A model generated the notes under the pieces. The model was not told where the DNA came from. It worked only from the letters and a program-made list of their open reading frames with translations, and searched no databases. Both the position numbers and the translations under genes were made by a program. Shown here piece after piece: positions 8,601 to 15,142 of a DNA stretch of 27,480 bases. Source of the stretch: Blautia sp. (GTDB lineage: Bacteria > Bacillota > Clostridia > Lachnospirales > Lachnospiraceae). Each line of letters starts with the position of its first letter. Position 1 is the first letter of the stretch. The stretch lies in NCBI GenBank assembly GCA_017420455.1, contig JAFOJB010000333.1, positions 1 through 27,480 on the forward strand. The letters run 5' to 3'.

Positions 8601-11454
8601 GCTGCGGAGCCCAGTTTTCCATGATGTACTTGACATCAAGACGGTTTTCCAGGGAGGAGAAGCTGTTGTTGATCCCCTCGGAAGCGCCGCAGCCGCGCAT
8701 CGCGATGCACATGTAGGCGTAACCGTGCTTTACAAGATTGATGGCCACCTGGCCATTGCCATTGCCGTTCTCCTCCTGGAAACGGTTGTCCCGGCTGCAC
8801 ATCAGGACCACCGGGAAGGGGCCATCTGCCGCATTTCCTTCTGCATCCGCAGGAAGTACATAATCTACTGCCAGTTTTATCATATCTCCCGGTTTCCAGT
8901 ATTTCTGATCCGGATCGGAAGCGTAGGCTTCCTCGTAGAACGCGGGCACTTCCACATAGCAGCTCTTTCTCACATACCCTTCATATTCCTCATCTCCATA
9001 GCCGCTGTAGCTTCCATAGGTGGAGGTCTTTTCCGGTTCGACGACAGCGGAAGCAGCCGGACGGGTCGCATCGGCCTTCACGATGGAGACCATGTCGAAA
9101 TCAGGCCATTCGGTTACCGTTGCTCCGGTAATCGTCTTCAGTGCCTCTGCATTCGCATAGCGGACACCATCGACCTCTGTCAGGCCTTCCGTATCCTCCG
9201 GGAATGCGGATGCATCCAGCCCAAGCTGCGATGCCGCGAATTCCAGCGGGATCAGATAAGCTCCGTCCTGGGAAATCAGGGTGTTTTCTGTTTCCACAGA
9301 ATGATAATTGACAGCCGCAGTCTTCTGGTCCAGTGTCAGGACGATCTTTACGCCGGAGGGCTCGTTCATCAGGTAATCGTCCAGGAAATCCTTCATGGCG
9401 GCTTTTACCACATCTTCATTTCCATAGTTGCCCAGAGTATTGGAATAAAGGAAGCCGGTCACGCCTGCCTCGCTGAGCGCCTGCAGGGTCCGGGTGCTCT
9501 GGGTATGGGTGATATTCTGCCTTCCGCCATAGCCCGCGAACATGCCCACCGGAGAATCGTCCGGAGACACCCAGGTGATGGGGCTTGCCAGAGCAGTGTT
9601 CAGAAGAGCATTCTCCAGCTCCTCATGGGTGTAGGTATAGGTTCCCTTCGTGGCTGTGGCTCCCGCCTTGAACAGGCCGCCGCCCAGATCCCAGGGGAAC
9701 CATTTTTCCAGATATGCATCGTCCACGGTGTAGACATAATCCTTCGAAAGGAACTCTTCCAGCGTGCCGTCTGCTTCTGCCTGGTCTCTTGCTTCCTTGT
9801 AATTGCGGAGCATCAGAAGGCCCTTGCCGACGCCGTACCAGCCGGTCATCTGGGCACAGGGCGCATTCTCGCCGTCGCCGCCGGTGATCATGCCGGCCAG
9901 GAGTTCCTCGTCGTTTGCGTTGTCGGTACGCTGATCCGCGCCGAAATAGAGATAATCGCTGGCACCGTAGCCGACAAGACCTGCCTGTACGCGGCTGGAC
10001 ACGCCCTCGTATCCGCCCACAGATCCTTCCATAAAGGTATCATTCTCGTTGGTAAGGAGCATCATCAGGGAGGTGAAACCGCCGTTGGAGGCTCCGTAGA
10101 CGCCGATCCTGTCTCCGTCGATGCCAAGAGCGGCAGCGTTTGCCCGGAGATTGCGGATAGCTCCCTTGATATCATGGTCGAAATCCGGGGAGAAATTGGA
10201 GGGAGATCTGCGGAAATCCACGCCTGCCACAGCATAGCCGGAGTTCAGCATCTCTGCCATGAAGCCCTCCAGCGTGGCATAAGAGCCGCTGTAGCCATGG
10301 AGGAAGATGATCACAGGCGGGGCAGAACCGTCATTTCCTCCGGTAGGCATAAACAGATCATAATGCAGTGTTTTCTGCGCCGGCATGTAGAGAAGATCGG
10401 AAACCTCCTGCACCGGAACGGTATCCACGATGGCATGGCGTACGGTGGGGAAGGGCTGCGTATGGGTGCCGTCTCCCTCATATGCCTGCTCAATGCCGTT
10501 TTTCAGGCCCGGGCTTTCTGCCAGGAAGGTAAAGCCGTCAAAGACCGCCGCGCCGTTCCCGTCCACCGTATAGGTACTGTCGGCCGGAACATTCAGCCAG
10601 GAATCGTTCTGCGCTTCCCGGGTGTAATTGATGTAAAGGGTCTCCGGCAGCCAGTACATGGTGGCGTTGTAGGTGCCGTCCGGCAGCGTCACCTTGCCGT
10701 TGTACCCGGTTTCATCGTCGTCCGTGAAGGGGATCGAGATGGAGGACGCCTTTTCTCCGCCGGTATAGACGGTAAGGCCGACTCCTTCCGCTGCGCTGAT
10801 CTTCACCTGGAGCGTTCCGCCCACACGGGCGGGAAGCTGATAGGCTACAAATTCCTGATCATCCTCGCCGTTGTCATAACCTCGCTTCAGGTCGAAGGAA
10901 AGGGTCTGCTCGCCGGCCGCTGCCTCGGCAGTGCCGTCCGCAAGATGATCGACCGTGCCGTCCTCCTGGATCATGTCCAGGGACATGGCGACGGTACCGG
11001 GGTTTTCTGCTGCCGCGTACAGCTCTGCGTTCAGATATCCTGTGATCTCATTCGGGAAAAAGTAAAACAGCTGGGCGGACGAATAATCCAGGCTTCCGCC
11101 ATCCGGAAGACTGACCTCGCCCGCGTCAGGAAGGAACTGGGAAAGAAGGCCATTGTTTATGGAGCCGGGAATTTTTGCCTCTTCTGCCACGACAGCATTC
11201 CCGGAATCTGAAATGTCAAAATAGAAGGTTTCTCTGGTTTCATTGTAAAGCGGTATTTCCTCTGCATAGCGCCACCCGACATTCGTCACAAAGTAGTGAA
11301 TGGGAGGCGCCTGGCCTTCTGCCACCGTTTCCGGTGCGCCGTCCCCGGGGCTTTTATCCTCTGCGAACGCGATGGTTCCCTGCCCGAACTGTGCGCCGGC
11401 CAGCCCTGCTGTGAGCAGAAGCGAAAGCCAGCGTTTTCTGCCAGAACTTTTCAT
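5698..11454 (-). CDS. Giant secreted triple hydrolase: esterase-like / stalk / S15 (CocE-PepX type) / esterase-like
   Basis: About 1918 residues. A Sec signal peptide ends near AFA-ED (residue 31); no LPXTG anchor or C-terminal helix is seen, so it is probably released. Modules in order: N-terminal beta-rich region with a TGGEKAS-ISIP / NGKVTLPDGTY unit (about 230-335); alpha/beta-hydrolase 1 (about 365-700; HGYSGS oxyanion loop, GASNGG with Ser456); a copper-amine-oxidase-N-like stalk domain (about 703-793); a peptidase S15/cocaine-esterase domain (about 830-1300; GGSNRG Ser965, GYYD Asp1117, GPWNHGG His1143, a full triad) with its jelly-roll C-terminal domain (to about 1430); a second TGGDKAS-ISIP unit; and hydrolase 2 (about 1580-1910; GQSMGG Ser1671). 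Hydrolases 1 and 2 are clearly duplicates. ATG 11454 is preferred to 11460 because AGAAAGGAG abuts the latter and lies 6 nt before the former. Likely cleaves external esters or Xaa-Pro peptides; the substrate is unknown. Confidence 0.88.
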   Translation of the reverse strand: MKSSGRKRWLSLLLTAGLAGAQFGQGTIAFAEDKSPGDGAPETVAEGQAPPIHYFVTNVGWRYAEEIPLYNETRETFYFDISDSGNAVVAEEAKIPGSINNGLLSQFLPDAGEVSLPDGGSLDYSSAQLFYFFPNEITGYLNAELYAAAENPGTVAMSLDMIQEDGTVDHLADGTAEAAAGEQTLSFDLKRGYDNGEDDQEFVAYQLPARVGGTLQVKISAAEGVGLTVYTGGEKASSISIPFTDDDETGYNGKVTLPDGTYNATMYWLPETLYINYTREAQNDSWLNVPADSTYTVDGNGAAVFDGFTFLAESPGLKNGIEQAYEGDGTHTQPFPTVRHAIVDTVPVQEVSDLLYMPAQKTLHYDLFMPTGGNDGSAPPVIIFLHGYSGSYATLEGFMAEMLNSGYAVAGVDFRRSPSNFSPDFDHDIKGAIRNLRANAAALGIDGDRIGVYGASNGGFTSLMMLLTNENDTFMEGSVGGYEGVSSRVQAGLVGYGASDYLYFGADQRTDNANDEELLAGMITGGDGENAPCAQMTGWYGVGKGLLMLRNYKEARDQAEADGTLEEFLSKDYVYTVDDAYLEKWFPWDLGGGLFKAGATATKGTYTYTHEELENALLNTALASPITWVSPDDSPVGMFAGYGGRQNITHTQSTRTLQALSEAGVTGFLYSNTLGNYGNEDVVKAAMKDFLDDYLMNEPSGVKIVLTLDQKTAAVNYHSVETENTLISQDGAYLIPLEFAASQLGLDASAFPEDTEGLTEVDGVRYANAEALKTITGATVTEWPDFDMVSIVKADATRPAASAVVEPEKTSTYGSYSGYGDEEYEGYVRKSCYVEVPAFYEEAYASDPDQKYWKPGDMIKLAVDYVLPADAEGNAADGPFPVVLMCSRDNRFQEENGNGNGQVAINLVKHGYAYMCIAMRGCGASEGINNSFSSLENRLDVKYIMENWAPQQSWYNGSFGMMGGSNRGLIQGAVAAAGVEGLKCITPVVCDMDFYYQNFPNGVSAALTGMNGVANTTGLSGTRKDAEVKSYEDWLAETKVQFTDEDPEGKIAYDAYVIQTTENMSFSTYLILPNMTRDTENEFLYGEKVEQTISPMEYTDRIIESGIKTHQLAGYYDSNATMQLAMANTWDSEGTIVLGPWNHGGAIAGSFDEETYPNSTLDVAQDYLRWFDYSLKGIDNGYDQAPRYYYYVVGAAKGSEWRYADTMSPGDAFYSDLYFAPESAEIDVAETLLLNGAQSNNGKLTIDLPEEEAAETYRVDTEVALPEDFNAFNINSALDMRETVDSKALTFTSAPVGRAFEIVGIPTIDLYVSSEDTDDCDFMAYLELVDADGTSHYLSRSFARASHREMAENAMWDSTEGLNGRFHPSTKESMEKGLAEGLSEPAHLEFVFDLVAATVKAGQSLRVSVTCANIALDQHYMLYDYNEETGEYVLKEGEALPEITLYTGGDKASRISIPVVQKKTNVFNGSVTLADGSYEGPGTMYLFEENWYLYYNGCWRKLPVGSGLQEYTVKENAAVFENAGFSFLIEGSLINNGAAQNYKGGSANAQPFPSKYQLHVDHPPVEGVHDMLYLPTIMSLDIDLFTPEESTGSDPLIVFIHGFGGTTTVLDDFLNEAVARGYAVAGIDLRTSPPNFSPDFYQDIKGAVRYLRANAETLGLDPEKFCSYGQSMGGYTAMLLAISDGSEYLEGVVGGNLEVPSGTQGGIIGYAASDYLYFGADQRKDNSGNLPLLASMITGGDGETAPCAQMVDWYGPGKGFLMLRNYIAARDAAEKEGTLEEFLAQDYTFTIDEEYVNYWFPTVTDGLFASGPAATPGTYTFSHEELEAAIERTKLASPYYYIDENDPPLVFYGGYGGRQNITNSQSIRSLSGYQDAGALSYYVGNSLNNYGKESSNRAMFWAYLDKYFPVSGNPGSEE

Positions 11455-11542
11455 AGACATCTCCTTTCTCTGATTGTTGTTGGGAACATGGATCTGTTCT
11501 GATCTCCTTCGTCTGATATCTGCCTCATATGCGCAGAAAGGT

Positions 11543-11571
11543 CCGGATTATTCCGGTATATTGCGCGCAAT
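11543..11571. promoter_or_regulatory. Paired palindromes upstream of the giant hydrolase (operator candidates)
   Basis: CCGGATTATTCCGG (11543-11556) and the perfect palindrome ATTGCGCGCAAT (11560-11571) lie 90-120 bp before the hydrolase start. They could be regulator sites or part of a promoter; no clear -10/-35 pair accompanies them. Confidence 0.25.
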
Positions 11572-11580
11572 CAGCAGAAT

Positions 11581-11799
11581 TCACAGAGCAGCGAAATAAA
11601 TCGTCAGAACCAATATCAATATATCATGATTCTGCACAGCAGTAAAGATATAAAAGTGGGAAATTTTGGCTAAATTGCACTGGAATCGGTTACAGTCCTC
11701 CGCCGGTGAGACCGTGAACTGTAACCCTTCTTTCAGGATTACAAAATCTTCAGGGTTGACATCCAGCAATTTTTTCAATATAGTATTTGTCATAGCCAT
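11581..11799 (-). pseudogene. Small orphan ORF, possible transposase N-terminal remnant
   Basis: A 72-codon frame begins at ATG 11799 with AAGGAA 6 nt upstream. Its first 20 or so residues (MAMTNTILKKLLDVNPEDF) look like an ordinary protein start and faintly recall the beginning of some IS transposases (ISL3-like; a weak, from-memory resemblance). The frame then runs straight through the dispersed palindrome at 11689-11725 and ends in AT-rich sequence with no domain character. This suggests an insertion or deletion destroyed the original gene. The start is embedded in inverted repeats able to hide the ribosome site. Function is unknown; it may not be expressed. Confidence 0.35.
11689..11725. 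repeat. Dispersed palindrome (copy 3)
   Basis: GTTACAGT (11689-11696) and ACTGTAAC (11718-11725) are perfect 8-bp inverted ends around CCTCCGCCGGTGAGACCGTG. This is the most complete copy; it shares its core with 1539-1585 and 5418-5453. Confidence 0.6.
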
Positions 11800-11858
11800 T
11801 TGAATTTCCTTTCGTTTTTTTGTTGTGCTAACAAATACTATAAGGAAAACAAATGGCT
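11779..11858. repeat. Two interleaved inverted repeats over a start codon
   Basis: TATAGTATTTGT (11779-11790) is the exact reverse complement of 11831-11842, and AGCCATTTG (11794-11802) of 11850-11858, extendable to about 17 nt with one bulge. The order is B-A-B'-A', so the pairs cross (pseudoknot or alternative stems). On the minus-strand transcript they cover the ribosome site, start codon and codons 3-6 of the small ORF. Confidence 0.6.
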
Positions 11859-11962
11859 TTTTCAATTACTTTTTAACAGAGATTGGCTGTTCTACCCATC
11901 ATTATGCCAGAAGGCTCCTTTTTCTCAGTCCCCTTTTCTCCCTTCGCCGGCCGTCTATGCCA

Positions 11963-11992
11963 TTGACAAACCTCCCTCCGCGAGGGTATGAT
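11963..11992 (+). promoter_or_regulatory. Sigma-A promoter of the oxidoreductase-amidase unit
   Basis: A consensus TTGACA (11963-11968) and TATGAT (11987-11992) are spaced by 18 bp. The -10 box contains the in-frame ATG at 11988, which therefore cannot be the translation start. Confidence 0.75.
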
Positions 11993-12035
11993 AAAAAATG
12001 AACTCCGGACAGAGGTTTTTTGTGGAGGAATGAAT

Positions 12036-13220
12036 ATGAAGGATCAGAAGGATGTCCGTGTTGCCATTGTCGGTATGGGCGGGATGGGAAAAAAATATGC
12101 GTCTCTCATCGACAGCAGGAAAATCAGGGGGCTGTGCCTGGCGGCCGTAGTGGGAAGAAGCCGGACGAGCCAGGAATGGGCCGCTGAAAACCTTGGAAAT
12201 GGTGCTGCCGTCTATCCTGACGAGGACGCACTCTACGCCTGTGCCGATACCTTTGACGCCGTGCTCATCACAACGCCTCACCGGCTCCACCCGGATATGA
12301 CGGTACGGGCCTTCCGGGCAGGAAAACATGTTTTCTGCGAGAAGCCTGCCGGCGTCACCCTTTCGGATGCCAGGCGGATGAGCCAGGCAGCGGAAGAAGC
12401 CAGAAGGATGGCCGCATCTCCTTCCTGCAGCAGCCCATCTTCCCTCTTACGTCCCCCGGTCTATGCCATGATGTTCCATCAGAGAACCTATCCGAAGCAC
12501 AGACGCATCAGGAAAATTCTGGAGAGCGGCCGGCTTGGCCGGATTTCCCGGGTACAGCTGGAAAACAGCCGCTTTTTCCGAACCGCCTTTTATCATCGTT
12601 CCGGGAACTGGCGCAGCAGCTGGAAGGGGGAAGGCGGCGGCGCGCTGATCAACCAGGGATCCCACCTTCTGGATTTCTGGCAGTGGCTCTTCGGCCTGCC
12701 CGAGACCGTCTATGCGGATATCCCCTTCGGAAAATACAATGATTTTGCCGTGGACGATGAGGCAACCATCCTCATGGATTACCCCGGGAAAATGACCGGC
12801 ACCTTTATCCTTTCCACCCAGGAGGGGAGTTATCTGGAACGGCTGGAAATCGCAGGAACCAAAGGACGGCTGCTGATGGAAAATGACGAGCTTACCATTT
12901 CCGTTTACAGCCAGGATACCAGAGAATACGCCGGATCTGCCGGCTGCACCGAACGTCAGCAGCTCACAGAAACAGTCACCAGGGAAAGCTTTCCTCCCTT
13001 CACCGACGCCTACGATCTGATGCTGCAGAATTTCTCAGACGCCATTCATCATGGCGCGCCGCTGATCGCGCCGGGGGAGGAAGGGGAAAAATCCATGGCG
13101 CTCATCAACGCTGCATATCTTTCAGCCTGGAAGGGAACAAAGGTCTCTCTTCCTTTCGATCCGGAAGAATACCGGCGGCACCTGACGGCAGCGGCAGAAC
13201 AGGAAGGAAACGATGGCTGA
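12036..13220 (+). CDS. Gfo/Idh/MocA family NAD(P)-dependent oxidoreductase
   Basis: The 394-residue cytoplasmic protein should oxidise or reduce a sugar, inositol or amino-sugar derivative with NAD(P). The N-terminal Rossmann fold has VAIVGMGGMGKKYA (about 9-22); the family signature CEKPAG with its catalytic-type Lys is at 101-106; the C-terminal alpha/beta domain has NQGSHLLDFWQWLFG (206-220), where His is the usual active-site residue. ATG 12036 is chosen because GGAGG (12024-12028) is 7 nt upstream; ATG 12030 is only 1 nt away. Odd: a Ser/Pro-rich insert (about 127-141, SPSCSSPSSLLRPP) lies where relatives run directly into the strand before the sugar-binding domain. It overlaps the downstream amidase start by 8 bp, implying translational coupling. 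Substrate unknown. Confidence 0.9.
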   Translation: MKDQKDVRVAIVGMGGMGKKYASLIDSRKIRGLCLAAVVGRSRTSQEWAAENLGNGAAVYPDEDALYACADTFDAVLITTPHRLHPDMTVRAFRAGKHVFCEKPAGVTLSDARRMSQAAEEARRMAASPSCSSPSSLLRPPVYAMMFHQRTYPKHRRIRKILESGRLGRISRVQLENSRFFRTAFYHRSGNWRSSWKGEGGGALINQGSHLLDFWQWLFGLPETVYADIPFGKYNDFAVDDEATILMDYPGKMTGTFILSTQEGSYLERLEIAGTKGRLLMENDELTISVYSQDTREYAGSAGCTERQQLTETVTRESFPPFTDAYDLMLQNFSDAIHHGAPLIAPGEEGEKSMALINAAYLSAWKGTKVSLPFDPEEYRRHLTAAAEQEGNDG

Positions 13221-14718
13221 CGGCAGCTTACGGCAGAAAAAGAAGAAGCCTTCTGCCGCAGCAGCTGTGACAGACAGCAGAACAGGAAAGGATCAGTTTT
13301 CAGATATGAATAATAAAAGAAAAACAGAATGGAAGAAAAAGCTGCTGGCGGGACTTACGGCGTTTCTCCTGCTGACCGTGAATCTGGGTCTTCCCTCCCG
13401 GGCAGCGGCTGCCGAAGCATCAGCGCCGTCAACGTCTGCACAAACCCTGACGGCAGAAACCGACCGGTATTCCCTTGTCATCGATGCAGGACACGGGGGC
13501 GAAGACGGCGGCGCCTCCTTTACCCATGACGGGTACTATTATGAAGAATCCCACATCACCCTCAAGATCGCGCTTTATGCCCGGGAATATCTGAAGAAGA
13601 ATGCGCCGGATATTGATGTCCACATGATCCGGACGAAGGATGTGGCCGTGGATATCGAAAAAAGGATCCCCCTTTCCCTCCAGTGGAACCCGGATCTGTA
13701 TTTCAGCATCCACATCAATACCGCGGACGCTCTCGCCGCCAACGGCGCCTCTGTCCTGATCTCCTACGGAACCTGGCGGCCGTACATCAAGGCAAAGGAG
13801 CTCCTGCTTGGCCAGTATGTGCTGGAGGAACTGACCGGCCTTGGGCTGTCCATGCGCTTCGCCGCCCAGAACGGAATGGAGTACCGTCTGTCCGAGGATG
13901 GCAGCAAGTATCCCAACGGCGCCATCGCAGATTACTTCAATATCATCCGTGGCGGCGTCATGAATGATTTTCCTGCCGTCATCGTCGAGCATGCTTTCCT
14001 CTCCAACTACCATGACGCCGTCAATTATCTCCGTACCGACGCCCAGTTAAAGCGCCTTGGAGAAGCGGACGCCATCGCGATCATGCGGTATTTCTCCCAG
14101 CAGGAGCCGAAGGTCCGGAAGGACGGATGGGTCACCGAGGACGGAAAGAAACGGTATTATGAGGACAATATCCTGATCAGCAACCAGCTCTACTGGATCG
14201 GAAATCAGCTTTATTATTTCGATACCAGCGGAAATATGGCGACCGGCTTTAAGACCCTGAAGGGAAAGACCTATTACTTCGCGGAGGACGGCCACGCCGT
14301 TTCCGGCATCGTAACAATGCCGAACCAGGACCGCTACTGCTTCAACTCCAGAACAAAGGTCATGTACACCAACTATGTACGGAAGACCACCAACGGGAAT
14401 CTCTATTTCTTCGGCTCCAGCGGAAAGATGCTGAAAAACCGCCTGGTCGAATACCAGGGCAGGACCTACTGTCTGGATCAGTACGGTCTCTTCCGGAAAA
14501 ACAAGCTGCAGAAGATCAAGGGATATTACTATTACTTCGGCAGCGACGGAGCAATGAAAAAAGGATGGCTGAAGCGGAACGGGAAATGGTATTACTTCCA
14601 CAGCCAGACCGGCATTCAGTACCGGAACCGCACGCTGGCCGGCAAGTACCGGTTCGACGCTCAGGGCGTCTGCCTGAACAAAAACTCCAGGGGGCAGTAC
14701 ATCCCCCTTGCGGAATAA
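13213..14718 (+). CDS. Secreted N-acetylmuramoyl-L-alanine amidase with wall-binding repeats
   Basis: 501 residues. It would cut the amide bond between MurNAc and L-Ala in peptidoglycan, outside the cell. A hydrophobic segment (about 44-60) followed by SRAAAAEA acts as signal peptide. The Amidase_3 domain (about 85-295) shows DAGHGGEDGG (His94), EE (111-112), SIHINT (His167) and VEHAF (Glu259), the expected zinc ligands and catalytic Glu. The C-terminus (about 305-495) has eight or so aromatic YYF/GWL repeats of the choline-binding/glucan-binding type (LYYFDTSGNMATGF, TYYFAEDGHAVSG, WYYFHSQTGIQYRN). Start 13213 follows AGGAAGGAAA and overlaps the oxidoreductase by 8 bp. ATG 13306 would give a more normal signal peptide but has its AGGAAAGGA 13 nt away. 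Terminated at 14839-14900. Confidence 0.92.
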   Translation: MADGSLRQKKKKPSAAAAVTDSRTGKDQFSDMNNKRKTEWKKKLLAGLTAFLLLTVNLGLPSRAAAAEASAPSTSAQTLTAETDRYSLVIDAGHGGEDGGASFTHDGYYYEESHITLKIALYAREYLKKNAPDIDVHMIRTKDVAVDIEKRIPLSLQWNPDLYFSIHINTADALAANGASVLISYGTWRPYIKAKELLLGQYVLEELTGLGLSMRFAAQNGMEYRLSEDGSKYPNGAIADYFNIIRGGVMNDFPAVIVEHAFLSNYHDAVNYLRTDAQLKRLGEADAIAIMRYFSQQEPKVRKDGWVTEDGKKRYYEDNILISNQLYWIGNQLYYFDTSGNMATGFKTLKGKTYYFAEDGHAVSGIVTMPNQDRYCFNSRTKVMYTNYVRKTTNGNLYFFGSSGKMLKNRLVEYQGRTYCLDQYGLFRKNKLQKIKGYYYYFGSDGAMKKGWLKRNGKWYYFHSQTGIQYRNRTLAGKYRFDAQGVCLNKNSRGQYIPLAE

Positions 14719-14751
14719 CGATTTCCCTCTGTAGTTCATGTTTCTCTGAAG

Positions 14752-14831
14752 TCCGTCTGGTTACAGCGGACGGATGAGAGCCCGGCACCCCCCGTCCGGG
14801 ACTGGTTGTTTTCTGGCGTCTGCCGGCTCTC
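14752..14831 (+). other. Nested inverted repeats in the amidase 3' UTR
   Basis: TCCGTC (14752-14757) pairs with GACGGA (14769-14774); GAGAGCCCGGCA (14776-14787) pairs, with one bulge, with TGCCGGCTCTC (14821-14831). The fold sits between the amidase stop and the terminator. Function unknown. Confidence 0.35.
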
Positions 14832-14838
14832 CTGACTG

Positions 14839-14900
14839 AAAAAAGGTCTGTCCATGCCTGCAGGACTTAAAAGTCCTTTGGCTGCGGACAGACCTTTTTT
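14839..14900 (+). terminator. Bidirectional rho-independent terminator
   Basis: AAAAAAGGTCTGTCC (14839-14853) is the reverse complement of GGACAGACCTTTTTT (14886-14900). A smaller hairpin, AGGACTT/AAGTCCT (about 14862-14877), lies inside the loop. A and T runs on both sides suit termination of the amidase (plus) and of tctC (minus). Confidence 0.85.
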
Positions 14901-15017
14901 AATCCCTTTTTTAATCCTTCAGGGCACCGGACACCTGAAAAAACATACAGTCCCGTACAGGGAGGTGTCGGGCTCTCACCCTGTTTTCCGAGTGCTTAGG
15001 AACTGTTCATCAATAAC

Positions 15018-15109
15018 CTGGGAAATCTGCTTGTCTAAATTTCGTTCTGACTGCGTTGTCTTCAGTCGGCGATGTTATGGAAACTGCCGTATTATCGCAG
15101 ATTTCCCGG
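15018..15109. repeat. Large imperfect hairpin, MITE-like
   Basis: GGGAAATCTGC (15020-15030) and GCAGATTTCCC (15097-15107) form a perfect 11-bp inverted repeat around about 66 bp that contains a smaller GACTG/CAGTC stem (15049-15067). There is no T-tract and no coding potential. I recall similar sequence from other Clostridia, but this needs a search. Confidence 0.5.
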
Positions 15110-15142
15110 ATCCCTCCGGGATTTCATCGTCCCTGCGGCTGA

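Larger units (their letters stand above)
11455..12035. other. 580-bp gene-poor region between divergent genes
   Basis: It contains the leader of the giant hydrolase with two short palindromes, a dispersed palindrome inside a small decayed minus-strand ORF, an overlapping inverted-repeat pair, and the promoter of the plus-strand oxidoreductase. It is visibly more AT-rich (11580-11900) than its surroundings, which fits an inserted remnant. Confidence 0.6.
14719..15142. other. 424-bp noncoding region between convergent genes
   Basis: It holds nested inverted repeats (14752-14831), a strong bidirectional terminator (14839-14900) and a large imperfect hairpin repeat (about 15018-15109). The one longer open frame crossing it lacks a ribosome site and runs antisense into tctC. 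Confidence 0.6.

Noticed and set aside
8026..11211. A 1061-codon open frame antisense to the giant hydrolase
   Set aside because: It is fully antisense to a gene with clear domains and catalytic motifs, has no ribosome site, and its protein has no recognisable motif. High GC at third positions of the real gene removes antisense stops.
11620..11645. Possible fourth copy of the leader repeat (GATTCTGCACAGCAG)
   Set aside because: Only the short GATTCTGCA core agrees; the flanks do not align.
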